A DNA stretch of 41,931 nt from Bacteroidaceae bacterium (GTDB taxonomy: Bacteria > Bacteroidota > Bacteroidia > Bacteroidales > Bacteroidaceae): the NCBI GenBank assembly GCA_017647225.1, contig JAGCLA010000013.1, forward strand, positions 1-41,931. The letters are read 5' to 3'. The position numbers were made by a program, and so were the translations under genes. Each line of letters begins with the position of its first letter. Within the stretch, counting starts at the first letter, position 1. The notes beneath the pieces are model-generated. The model saw only the letters and a program-made list of their open reading frames with translations. It was not told where the DNA came from and did not search any database. Of the stretch, positions 7,909 through 15,613 are shown piece by piece.

Positions 7909-10500
7909 TTATTTAGGTAAATCAAGAGCATCGTGTATGCGATTAATCATGTCCTGATAGTGCAACTTGTTCTCTTTGCTTGCTGTGTTTTCTTTTCTCT
8001 TCAACAGTTTCAGGATTCTCATCAATTCACCTCGTTTTACGCTTATTGCATCGCTTGTGCGCTCAACCTGCCCCGAACTGAGTTTCAATGTACGCGGTGC
8101 TGACGACAAGCCACGTTGTATCATTGATTCTTCGCAACAGAAACATCTGTTTTCGGCCTCGTTTAACAAATGATGTTCATTATACATGTCCGACAGGTTC
8201 TTATTGAGTTTCAAGCCCTGTCCTTCGGCAGCTGCGGTTATAAGGGCATCGACATAGCTCTTTTGCAGACTACGTTGCATGACATCGAGTTTCTTGCCTT
8301 TTTTGGTCGGTGCAAAAATGTGGTTATGCAACATATCCATCATTTCATACACGGTAAATGCATCATCACCGTTCTTCTGCTCATTCTCAAGCATGCGCAT
8401 TATGCGCTCGTTGTGCAACAAATCCCACAATACATAATTCTGCTGGTTGCGCAAGAAGAGATTTGGATGCTCCTCTATCACACCGATAGGAGTGTTACGG
8501 AGGAAATAGGTATAATCGGTCACCTCTGCCTCAAACAACCATTCAGGATATGAAAGGACATCGTCAAGCAAGAATTGTACAGCATCTTTCTGACGCGCTT
8601 TCTCGACAAACTGATAGGTCTTCAGGGTATCACCGACAATTGTATTCTCCAGGTATATGCCACCGACATTCGCCATTACATGATAGTGATACAGGCTCCA
8701 TTGGAAAAGCACACCTGAATACAATTTCGCAGCAGCATCGTATGTCTGTGACGGCTCGCCGGTTGTTGTCCACTCTACAATATTCGGAACAACTCTCTTC
8801 AGATTCTCTATACCCAAACGGGCTGCCTCCATGGCGTTATCTCCCAAATCCTCACTCATGGCACGAGGGTCTATAGCTGTTCGTGCCGATTGCGTTTCGC
8901 TGTATCGGTATAACGGTTCATTGTGCTTTTTCAACAATTTCTCAAGCTCAACCTTTGCGACCTCTTCATTTGGATACCAGCGATAGCCCCACTCTATTGC
9001 CATCATGTCGTAGGGGCCTATATGAGGTGACAAGACACTGACATTATCTTCAGGCTGAGCTATATAGTTGAAACGGGCATAATCCATAATAGAAGAAGAT
9101 GTACCACCGATTCTTGATGTAAAGGTTGCTGAACGCAACGAATCGACAGAATAAGCGGCTGAAGCTCTCATATTATGACGTAATCCCAATGAGTGACCAA
9201 CCTCATGGCAAGCCACAAAGCGCGCAGCATCACCCATAAGGCTGTCGGGTAAATGGTGAGAACGTGCAGCAGGGTTCACTGCGGCTGTCTGTACAACAAT
9301 CCACTCTTTCAAAAGCATTTGTACATTATGCCACCATATAATATCGGCCTCGAGGATTTCTCCCGAACGAAGGTCAATTGTCGAAGGACCCATTGCATTC
9401 GACTTTGTCGAAGCGGCATGAGTGAGAACAGAATACTTCATATCATCGCCCTCAGCGGCTATGCTGTCGGTGTATTCTGCAACCTGAATAGCATTCTTGA
9501 ATCCGGCTCTCTCAAAAGCAACATTCCATTCAAGAATACCCTTTTCGATATATGGCATAAGCTTGGCAGGCATAGCCTTATCGACATAGAATACTATTGG
9601 TTTTACAGGCTCTACAAGTTCACCTCTCATATATGCTTCCTTGTCGCTCGGTTCCAAGCGCCAACGGGTTACATAGCGTTTGTGCTGTACCGATTGCTGT
9701 TCGTCGGTATATCTAAGGTTTGAAACAGTAAAATAACCAACCCTGTTGCTCTCCTCACGGGCCATCATCGGAGTTTCGGGCAACAATGTCAATGTCGAAC
9801 TGACAACAGAGGTTACATTAACGCTTGAACGGCCTTCAACCACTTTGGTTGTAAGTTCTGCCGTTGCTGTCAAATTGTTTTCAAAAGCCTTTATATCAAT
9901 GATACGTGAAAGATTAGAGATGGCATTTGTTCCTAAATTGATATTGTAGAACAGGTCGTTCACACAACTGTTTGAACCGTTAAACAAATCGTTCACTTGA
10001 AAAACGACAGACTGTTTTTCGGGTGATACGGCATCAATTTTTATGCGTGCGAGAATAGGGTTCACATAATTATCCTCAACAGAAGCCCTTATTGCATCTT
10101 CTGAAGGCACTTCGGGTGTTACTCTCTGCTGACGTATGGTCACATTCTTAAAAAGAGTATCGACCGCAAAGGTAAGAGATTGGTTCTGATAAACGATACC
10201 CTTGTTTACTCCCGCATCGTTAAGTTCGCGCTGAACCTTCTGTAAACGGTTTGTCACAAGAAACTCGCGACCCATCAGCTCTACAGGCATTTCCAAATAG
10301 AATGTATCTCCCTTACATATAACATTCATAAGGGATTTACACTCAAAACTCTCTTTACCTGTTATCTTGGTATATATTGAATCACTCTTTGTCTTTGCAA
10401 CCTGCAAAGTATCGTTCTGCGATTTTACGGCAGCAACGCCTTCCGACATTCCAAAAATGGAAAGCACAGCTACAAAGGATAAGAAAAATCTGTTTTTCAT
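7909..10500 (-). CDS. Secreted zinc-dependent metalloprotease (met-zincin, DUF5118/DUF5117/DUF4953 type)
   Basis: Started at 10500 the product has 863 residues with a signal peptide (MKNRFFLSFVAVLSIFGMSEGVAA). An in-frame ATG at 10536 would put 12 charged residues before the signal and is less likely. The zinc site HEVGHSLGLRH (about residues 432-442) supplies three His ligands and the catalytic Glu, and a Met-turn (SSIMDYARFNY) follows, as in metzincins. The N-terminal half has the DUF5117-like pattern (GDTFYLEMPVELMGREFLVT, MMAREESNRVGYFTV, PIVFYVDKAMP). A C-terminal helical part (about 500-863) includes a charged tail. Family members are exported or periplasmic peptidases whose substrates are mostly unknown. 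It is the first gene of the SusC/SusD operon, so it probably trims protein or peptide substrate handled by that pair (inference). Confidence 0.9.
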   Translation of the reverse strand: MKNRFFLSFVAVLSIFGMSEGVAAVKSQNDTLQVAKTKSDSIYTKITGKESFECKSLMNVICKGDTFYLEMPVELMGREFLVTNRLQKVQRELNDAGVNKGIVYQNQSLTFAVDTLFKNVTIRQQRVTPEVPSEDAIRASVEDNYVNPILARIKIDAVSPEKQSVVFQVNDLFNGSNSCVNDLFYNINLGTNAISNLSRIIDIKAFENNLTATAELTTKVVEGRSSVNVTSVVSSTLTLLPETPMMAREESNRVGYFTVSNLRYTDEQQSVQHKRYVTRWRLEPSDKEAYMRGELVEPVKPIVFYVDKAMPAKLMPYIEKGILEWNVAFERAGFKNAIQVAEYTDSIAAEGDDMKYSVLTHAASTKSNAMGPSTIDLRSGEILEADIIWWHNVQMLLKEWIVVQTAAVNPAARSHHLPDSLMGDAARFVACHEVGHSLGLRHNMRASAAYSVDSLRSATFTSRIGGTSSSIMDYARFNYIAQPEDNVSVLSPHIGPYDMMAIEWGYRWYPNEEVAKVELEKLLKKHNEPLYRYSETQSARTAIDPRAMSEDLGDNAMEAARLGIENLKRVVPNIVEWTTTGEPSQTYDAAAKLYSGVLFQWSLYHYHVMANVGGIYLENTIVGDTLKTYQFVEKARQKDAVQFLLDDVLSYPEWLFEAEVTDYTYFLRNTPIGVIEEHPNLFLRNQQNYVLWDLLHNERIMRMLENEQKNGDDAFTVYEMMDMLHNHIFAPTKKGKKLDVMQRSLQKSYVDALITAAAEGQGLKLNKNLSDMYNEHHLLNEAENRCFCCEESMIQRGLSSAPRTLKLSSGQVERTSDAISVKRGELMRILKLLKRKENTASKENKLHYQDMINRIHDALDLPK

Positions 10501-10577
10501 ATACTCGATATTATCGTTTTTATACAATTTCAGCATTTACACTTTCAGTTTGTTATGCACAATTCTGAAATAATTTG

Positions 10578-10585
10578 CAAAATTA
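10578..10585 (-). promoter_or_regulatory. Possible -7 box for the metalloprotease-SusCD operon
   Basis: TAATTTTG (10585-10578, minus strand) fits TAnnTTTG and lies 77 bp above the start at 10500. No good TTTG is found at the expected spacing, so the call is weak. Confidence 0.35.
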
Positions 10586-10659
10586 CTGAAAATTAAATGA
10601 ATAATAAAACGTTTTAATTTAATTTTATAAACAAATACCACTTAGTATAATTATATGTA

Positions 10660-10702
10660 TAATAATATATGGCTACCACACCATATAGGCGGGTAACCAT
10701 AT
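10660..10702 (-). terminator. Possible terminator of the M20 dipeptidase gene
   Basis: An 11-bp stem (10667-10677 with 10692-10702, one G-U pair) with a 14-base loop lies 26 bp past the stop, followed on the minus strand by AT-rich sequence without a clean T run. Confidence 0.4.
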
Positions 10703-10727
10703 ACAAGACAAAAGCAGAATTGTTATA

Positions 10728-12080
10728 TCAGAGATTCTTGTAGAACTCGACTACCGCTTCTATTCCCTTGCGGAATATGTCAAGATTGAAATTCTCGTTT
10801 GGTGAGTGTATTGCATCACTCTCAAGACCAAATCCCATGAGAACGGTCTTTATGCCAAGAATCTTTTCAAAATCGCTTATAATTGGAATACTTCCACCAC
10901 GACGCACTGCAAGAGGTTTCTTTCCGAATGCCTTCTCGAAACCTTTTTCGGCAGCCTTATACGCCGGCAATGTTATTGGACAGACATAACCCTGTCCGCC
11001 ATGCATAGGTGTTATCTTCACCTTTACGCTGTCGGGGGCAAGTGATGCAAAATAATCGACGAACATTTGCGAAATCTTCTCATGGTCCTGGTGCGCCACA
11101 AGACGACACGACAGCTTTGCGTATGCCTTTGAAGGCAATACGGTCTTACTACCCTCGCCTGTATATCCACCCCAGATACCGCACACATCAAATGCAGGAC
11201 GACAACTGTTGCGCTCCAATGTCGAATATCCCTTTTCGCCACGCAAGCCGTTCACATCAATTGCAGCCTTATATTTCTCTTCGTCAAAAGGTATTGAGGC
11301 AAGCATGTCACGTTCCTCTTTTGAGAGTTCTTCAACATCGTCGTAGAAGCCGGGGATTGTTATGCGTCCGTCAGCGTCGGTCATTTTTGCTATCATTTCG
11401 CAAAGCACTGTTATTGGGTTTGCCACAGCACCGCCGAAGTGTCCCGAATGCAGGTCGCGATTAGGGCCTGTAACCTCTACTTCCCAATATGCAAGGCCAC
11501 GCAAGCCAGTTGTGAGCGACGGCAGTTCTGCACCGAGCATACTTGTATCGCTGACAAGAATAACGTCGGCCTTCAGCAGTTCCTTGTTTTCTTTCAAAAA
11601 GGCATTGAGGCTTGGCGAGCCAATCTCCTCTTCACCCTCAAAAATGAATTTGACATTGTGTTTCAGCAAGCCGTTCCTTACCACATATTCGAATGCCTTT
11701 GCCTGAATCATTGCCTGACCTTTGTCATCATCGGCACCACGCGCCCACATACGGCCGTCCTTAACAACAAGCTCAAAGGGGTTGGTATTCCACAATTCAA
11801 GAGGCTCAACAGGCATAACGTCATAATGCGAATAGACAAGCACTGTAGGTGCCGATTCGTCAACAATTTTCTCGGCATAGACAAGCGGATTACCTGTCGA
11901 AGGCATCACCTCAGCCCTATCGACACCGGCTTCGAGCAAGAGCTCTTTCCAACGGTTGGCACATGCTACGATGTCGGCTTTATGCTCAGCCTTTGCACTG
12001 ATGCTCGGGATACGTATCAACGATGCCAATTCATCAAGAAAGCGCTGTTCATTCTCCTGTATATACTTTCTTACTTCCAT
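10728..12080 (-). CDS. M20-family dipeptidase
   Basis: M20 dipeptidases are di-zinc cytosolic enzymes that cleave dipeptides or remove terminal residues. The 450-residue product has the full ligand set: H-x-D in SHYDVMPVEP (about residue 84), the bridging Asp in ARGADDDKGQ, catalytic and ligand Glu in FEGEEEIGS, Asp in LVSDTS and the last His in AIHSPNENF. A lid/dimerisation domain (about 190-340, with GPNRDLHSGHFGGAVANP) interrupts the catalytic domain as in the CNDP-like group. There is no signal peptide. It has its own promoter, which overlaps the terminator of the gene upstream. With the secreted metalloprotease and the peptide symporter nearby it fits the last step of peptide breakdown. 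The exact substrate is not predictable. Confidence 0.92.
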   Translation of the reverse strand: MEVRKYIQENEQRFLDELASLIRIPSISAKAEHKADIVACANRWKELLLEAGVDRAEVMPSTGNPLVYAEKIVDESAPTVLVYSHYDVMPVEPLELWNTNPFELVVKDGRMWARGADDDKGQAMIQAKAFEYVVRNGLLKHNVKFIFEGEEEIGSPSLNAFLKENKELLKADVILVSDTSMLGAELPSLTTGLRGLAYWEVEVTGPNRDLHSGHFGGAVANPITVLCEMIAKMTDADGRITIPGFYDDVEELSKEERDMLASIPFDEEKYKAAIDVNGLRGEKGYSTLERNSCRPAFDVCGIWGGYTGEGSKTVLPSKAYAKLSCRLVAHQDHEKISQMFVDYFASLAPDSVKVKITPMHGGQGYVCPITLPAYKAAEKGFEKAFGKKPLAVRRGGSIPIISDFEKILGIKTVLMGFGLESDAIHSPNENFNLDIFRKGIEAVVEFYKNL

Positions 12081-12108
12081 AACATTTCTTTTATCGATTA
12101 ACTTACCG

Positions 12109-12139
12109 CGAAGATAATGAAATATACATTAAAACAAAT
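12109..12139 (-). promoter_or_regulatory. Promoter of the M20 dipeptidase gene
   Basis: TTTG (12139-12136), a 19-bp spacer and TATCTTCG (12116-12109) on the minus strand. The -33 box directly abuts the stem of the upstream gene's terminator and lies in its T-rich tail. The start codon is 28 bp further on. Confidence 0.7.
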
Positions 12140-12170
12140 ACGGTGTGTGCAAATTTTGCACACACCGTAT
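12128..12170 (-). terminator. Intrinsic terminator of the secreted adhesin gene
   Basis: A perfect 15-bp inverted repeat (12140-12154 with 12156-12170), followed on the minus strand by TTTGTTTTAAT, lies 20 bp past the stop of the 792-residue gene. Confidence 0.8.
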
Positions 12171-12189
12171 TATAATAGATATCAGTTTT

Positions 12190-14568
12190 TTACTTTACAA
12201 GAACCTTGTTTGCCTGTGAACCGGCAACTACAATATAGATACCACGTGCCACGTTGATTTCGGCCTTGCCGTTTGCAGCCACCTCAGCTACTGTCTGACC
12301 GCAAACATTTACAACGCGTACAGCGCCTGTGTATCCATTCACAACGATTGTTCTACCTGCTACGCTTACCTGAGCTGCATCAACCACGGTCTCTTCAACA
12401 CTTGCCTCGGCATTTTCCTCGAAATAAACCTCTACAATAATATCATCAGTAACAACAACCTCCAATGTCCATGATGCAGGATCGGTAATCTCCATCTCCT
12501 CATCATTGTAATAAACTGCGTCCAAGAGATAGCCCTCGGCAGGAGTTACAACAACACGAACCTTGGTGCCTGAAGAAACTTTATCTTCAATTACATTACC
12601 ATTCTCGTCATAGAAAACGATAGAACCTTCGCCATCAGCAACGTCTGAATCCAGATAGCATTTGCCCGCGTAAATAAAGTTTGCTATATAGTTACGGTTT
12701 TCGGTAATAGCTGTTGTTGTATATTCAGCATCAGTACTTACAACCTCACCATTCAAAGTCCAGTTGAGGAAATCGTAATTTTCATTACCTACTGCCTTCA
12801 AGACAACAGTCTGCTCACCGTCATTGGCAACATTCTTGGTTGATATATTTTCATTATCAATATAAACCTTACCGTTATTGTTAGCCGCAGATACAGTAAC
12901 GACATATTTATTATATACGAAGTTTGCTACATAATCACGGTTTTCGGTAATAGCTGTTGTTGTATATTCAGCATCGGTACTTACAACCTCACCATTCAAA
13001 GTCCAGTTGAGGAAATCGTAATTTTCATTACCTTCTGCCTTCAAGACAACAGTCTGCTCGCCGTCGTTGGCAACAAATGTGGTTGTTGTATTTTCTGTTC
13101 CAATATAGACTTTACCATTGTTGTCTGCCGCAGATACGCGAACATAGTATTTGTCGGACGCACCTACAAGCAATGTCATATCCAACAAAGAACCACCATT
13201 CTCTATCATGGCATCATATCCATTAGGTGAGAGTGTATTCCATGCCACACAGACACGCATACGGTATTCACCCGGCTCTATAATTTCAGGCAACTTGAAT
13301 GCAGGCAAACCTTTACTTGTTCCATAGCTATTGGTGTATTCTTTTGTACAAGCATATTGCTCGCTGGCTGTATTGCCATTGATATCCTTAGCGTTATAGC
13401 AGTTATATGTTACCAATTCACCCGCTGTAGTACCGTCGTTATTGACAGATGTATTGAACTTTTTGTCATTGTCGTAATCGATATAGGCGTATGCATGCAT
13501 CCACTCTCCTACCCAATTGAATTCAGGGAATGTTACAACATCACCGGGCTGCACGCTAAGTACAGAATACTTTGAACGATTTACATATGCAGAACCACCA
13601 TTCACAACACCTTTCACTTTAACATTCTCCACACCATTTGAAATTTCAAACGATGCCAAACGACGGTCTGTTCTGCTATGAGTACCCGAGACAGTTACAT
13701 ACTCCGTTTCCTCAACAATTTCAGCAAAATGAGCTACGTATTCTGCAGCTTCTGTCACAGGAACTTCTGCAGTCGCTTCAAAACTTACAAATTGTCCATT
13801 CTTTGTCCAATTGATAAATTCGTAACCATTGTTTGCCACTGCCTTTAGTTTTACAAATGAATTCTCTGCAACTTCAGCAGACTGTACATCATTTACAGTT
13901 GCTGTTCCACAATCAACAGGCGAAACAACTGCAGTTACAGCATATTTTGCAGCCACGCCATAACGATAAACATTAAATTCTGCACAGTTTGCGAACTGTA
14001 TATTTGGATCGGTATTATATGTCTCTGTTATCAGCATATACACATATCGACCTTCAACTACTTCCGGCAACGAAACCAGGTGATTTACATCCTCTCCATT
14101 ATAAACAAATTCACCTTCCATTACCGGCTCCAAACCTGCCGGAACCTTGCTTGTAGCATCTATAGTAGCAGAAATATCATTGTTGCTTATATACAATTTA
14201 TATTTCTTCACATTACCATTACAGCCGTTTGTGTTTGCAGTACGTGAAACATAATCAAATGCTGTAATCTCGTAAGTTTCAGCCATATCAAACTGTATCC
14301 AGTGAGGTACGGTGGGTTTTGCATTTTGCCATTGAGTATGCCAGAACGATTCCTTATTGTTATCAATGGCTCTGTCGGCTTGACCGCCATACGATCCTTC
14401 TGCAGGCTCTTCAGTAGATGCTTTTACCGTCCAATTGGTACGGTCAATGATAATTCCTTCCATTGCAGCTGCATCATCTTCAACAACAGCCACCTGTGGT
14501 GCAGAAAAGGCCGATGATACTGTCATCGACAACATCAAAACCAATAAAAAAAGTAATTTTTTCATCAT
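12190..14568 (-). CDS. Large secreted adhesin-like protein: F5/8C, InlB-like repeats, GEVED, sorting-like tail
   Basis: The 792-residue product is exported (MMKKLLFLLVLMLSMTVSSA signal). Visible parts in order: a discoidin/F5-8C-like carbohydrate-binding domain (about 45-210, with AIDNNKESFWHTQW and HWIQFDMAETYEITAFDYVS); a divergent InlB B-repeat (about 213-283, with GYEFINWTKNG); a GEVED-like domain (about 300-470, with VQPGDVVTFPEF and AYIDYDNDKKF); two nearly identical 81-residue InlB-like repeats (about 472-633, NYDFLNWTLNGEVVSTDAEY in both); a further repeat-like segment (about 637-705); and a C-terminal tail (about 735-792, ending INVARGIYIV and NKVLVK) like type A sorting signals. It is flanked by its own terminator and a possible promoter, so it is probably monocistronic. 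A surface glycan- or host-binding role is likely but unproven; no catalytic domain is seen. Confidence 0.85.
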   Translation of the reverse strand: MMKKLLFLLVLMLSMTVSSAFSAPQVAVVEDDAAAMEGIIIDRTNWTVKASTEEPAEGSYGGQADRAIDNNKESFWHTQWQNAKPTVPHWIQFDMAETYEITAFDYVSRTANTNGCNGNVKKYKLYISNNDISATIDATSKVPAGLEPVMEGEFVYNGEDVNHLVSLPEVVEGRYVYMLITETYNTDPNIQFANCAEFNVYRYGVAAKYAVTAVVSPVDCGTATVNDVQSAEVAENSFVKLKAVANNGYEFINWTKNGQFVSFEATAEVPVTEAAEYVAHFAEIVEETEYVTVSGTHSRTDRRLASFEISNGVENVKVKGVVNGGSAYVNRSKYSVLSVQPGDVVTFPEFNWVGEWMHAYAYIDYDNDKKFNTSVNNDGTTAGELVTYNCYNAKDINGNTASEQYACTKEYTNSYGTSKGLPAFKLPEIIEPGEYRMRVCVAWNTLSPNGYDAMIENGGSLLDMTLLVGASDKYYVRVSAADNNGKVYIGTENTTTTFVANDGEQTVVLKAEGNENYDFLNWTLNGEVVSTDAEYTTTAITENRDYVANFVYNKYVVTVSAANNNGKVYIDNENISTKNVANDGEQTVVLKAVGNENYDFLNWTLNGEVVSTDAEYTTTAITENRNYIANFIYAGKCYLDSDVADGEGSIVFYDENGNVIEDKVSSGTKVRVVVTPAEGYLLDAVYYNDEEMEITDPASWTLEVVVTDDIIVEVYFEENAEASVEETVVDAAQVSVAGRTIVVNGYTGAVRVVNVCGQTVAEVAANGKAEINVARGIYIVVAGSQANKVLVK
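12670..13155 (-). repeat. Two tandem 243-bp repeats inside the adhesin gene
   Basis: Copies at 12670-12912 and 12913-13155 are in phase (81 codons each). Long stretches are identical or nearly so at the DNA level, for example 12938-13051 against 12695-12808. The near identity, including third codon positions, points to a recent duplication or gene-conversion event. Confidence 0.85.
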
Positions 14569-14609
14569 AATGATTAATTTATAGGTTAGTTATAAAATTT
14601 TGTTTGGCA

Positions 14610-14617
14610 CAAAAATA
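14610..14617 (-). promoter_or_regulatory. Possible -7 box of the adhesin gene
   Basis: TATTTTTG on the minus strand fits TAnnTTTG and lies 41 bp above the ATG at 14568. No convincing -33 box is seen. Confidence 0.4.
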
Positions 14618-14688
14618 CAAATATTTTTATATTATCATAAATTTATATAAATAAATTCACAACCACATTGAAGATTAGTTTGATAGAG

Positions 14689-14719
14689 TTTGTTACATCG
14701 ACATAAAGCACTACCTTTG
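14689..14719 (+). promoter_or_regulatory. Promoter of the GNAT gene, placed against the start codon
   Basis: TTTG (14689-14692), a 19-bp spacer and TACCTTTG (14712-14719) match the Bacteroides consensus exactly. Only five bases separate the -7 box from the ATG at 14725, so the transcript should be leaderless or nearly so. Confidence 0.75.
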
Positions 14720-14724
14720 TAGTA

Positions 14725-15240
14725 ATGGAAAAACTAAAAGGTGACATACTAAAAAACGAATGTTCAAGGCTGTGGAAAACTGTTTTTGGCGACAGCGATG
14801 AATTCATCGCGTCGTTTATAGAGAGCCATTACAACGAAAAGAACATGCTTTACATTGAACAGAATGGCAAATTGTTTTCAATGCTCCACCTTATTCCATT
14901 CCACCTGAACGGCATGTGTGTCGCATACATATACGCAGTAGCAACAGACAGCAATGCACGTGGTAAAGGATATGCCACAACGCTTATGCAACAGGCCATT
15001 GAAAAAGCAGAAAAAGATGGTTATAAAGCGGTTATAACATTACCGGCAGACAAAGGACTTGTCGGTTTCTATTCACGCTTTGGATTCAAAGGATTGTATT
15101 CGGTAACATTCGATACTCCCGACAATTTCGACTTCGGCACAGGCAATGCGGATAATGATTTTGTAACGATATTGCCTCTCGACAATAGTTTTGCCGTTCC
15201 GACAGAAAAGGACAAAATAATACTAAAAAAACAGGCCTGA
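14725..15240 (+). CDS. GNAT-family N-acetyltransferase
   Basis: The 171-residue cytosolic product has the GNAT fold: the beta4 strand and acetyl-CoA pyrophosphate loop (AYIYAVATDSNARGKGYATT, about residues 73-92, a V/A-x-x-x-x-R-G-x-G-Y/x-A form) and the later VGFYSRFGFKGLY motif (about 113-125). The N-terminal half contains FGDSDEFIASFIESHY, seen in acetyltransferases of Bacteroidales with unknown targets. The substrate cannot be told. It is the only plus-strand gene among minus-strand neighbours. Its last codons and stop form part of a bidirectional hairpin shared with the converging tRNA-Thr. Confidence 0.88.
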   Translation: MEKLKGDILKNECSRLWKTVFGDSDEFIASFIESHYNEKNMLYIEQNGKLFSMLHLIPFHLNGMCVAYIYAVATDSNARGKGYATTLMQQAIEKAEKDGYKAVITLPADKGLVGFYSRFGFKGLYSVTFDTPDNFDFGTGNADNDFVTILPLDNSFAVPTEKDKIILKKQA

Positions 15241-15249
15241 GCCTGTTTT
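15228..15249. terminator. Bidirectional terminator between the GNAT gene and tRNA-Thr
   Basis: AAAACAGGC (15228-15236), loop CTGA, GCCTGTTTT (15241-15249). The loop contains the TGA stop of the GNAT gene. On the minus strand it lies immediately after the tRNA and continues into TTTTTTTAG, a strong terminator. Confidence 0.85.
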
Positions 15250-15250
15250 G

Positions 15251-15323
15251 AGCCGAGTTGGGGACTCGAACCCCAGACCTACTCATTACGAATGAGTTGC
15301 TCTACCAACTGAGCTAATTCGGC
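15251..15323 (-). tRNA. tRNA-Thr (anticodon CGT)
   Basis: The 73-nt minus-strand sequence folds canonically: D stem GCTC/GAGC, anticodon stem ACTCA/TGAGT with loop TTCGTAA (anticodon CGT at 34-36), T stem TGGGG/CCCCA with loop TTCGAGT, discriminator T73. CCA is not encoded. The acceptor stem has one A6-C67 mismatch. It reads ACG codons. Two degenerate copies of its sequence lie directly upstream. Confidence 0.93.
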
Positions 15324-15352
15324 AATTTATTTCATCTATCAAAAAAACATTA

Positions 15353-15413
15353 CCCAGACCTCCTTATCTATTTCTGGACGAATGAGTTGCTCTACCAACT
15401 GAGCTAATTCGGC
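15353..15413 (-). pseudogene. Degenerate tRNA-Thr copy A
   Basis: Minus-strand bases 15413-15378 are identical to nucleotides 1-36 of the tRNA-Thr, ending exactly with the CGT anticodon. The 3' side of the anticodon stem is replaced by about 16 unrelated bases, after which AGGTCTGGG (tRNA positions 44-52) is retained. The T loop and the acceptor 3' strand are missing, so it cannot be a working tRNA. Confidence 0.8.
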
Positions 15414-15442
15414 AATTTATTACATTTATCAAAAAAACATTA

Positions 15443-15503
15443 CCCAGACCTCCTTATCCATTTTTGGACGAATGAGTTGCTCTACCAACTGAGCTAATTC
15501 GGC
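15443..15503 (-). pseudogene. Degenerate tRNA-Thr copy B
   Basis: This has the same structure as copy A, 90 bp further upstream: nucleotides 1-36 intact (15503-15468), a replaced segment with a few differences from copy A, then AGGTCTGGG (15451-15443). The 3' half is lacking. Confidence 0.8.
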
Positions 15504-15523
15504 AATTTATTGCATAAATTCCC

Positions 15524-15583
15524 GCATTTTCGGCTGCGCTCGTTGAGTGAAAACAAAGTTTTCCCACTCGCTGGCACGAAAAT
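15524..15583 (-). repeat. 60-bp hairpin repeat, copy 1
   Basis: This is identical to the copy at 15614-15673. The ends are inverted (ATTTTCG and CGAAAAT), and the centre holds GAGTGAAAAC and GTTTTCCCACTC, which pair with a two-base bulge around AAA, so the transcript should form an imperfect hairpin. It lies between the tRNA-Thr array and the POT transporter and contains no supported gene. Confidence 0.8.
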
Positions 15584-15613
15584 TCGGCATCGTAGTTCTT
15601 TTTATGCAAGCAA

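Larger units (their letters stand above)
15288..15510 (-). repeat. 90-bp tandem array carrying tRNA-Thr 5' halves
   Basis: Units begin at 15288, 15378 and 15468 with an exact 90-bp period. The third is partial, ending near 15510. Each unit holds the tRNA 5' half and the same AATAAATT leader. The first two also share a run of seven A (T on the minus strand) in the spacer. The unit nearest the terminator contains the intact tRNA. Confidence 0.85.
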
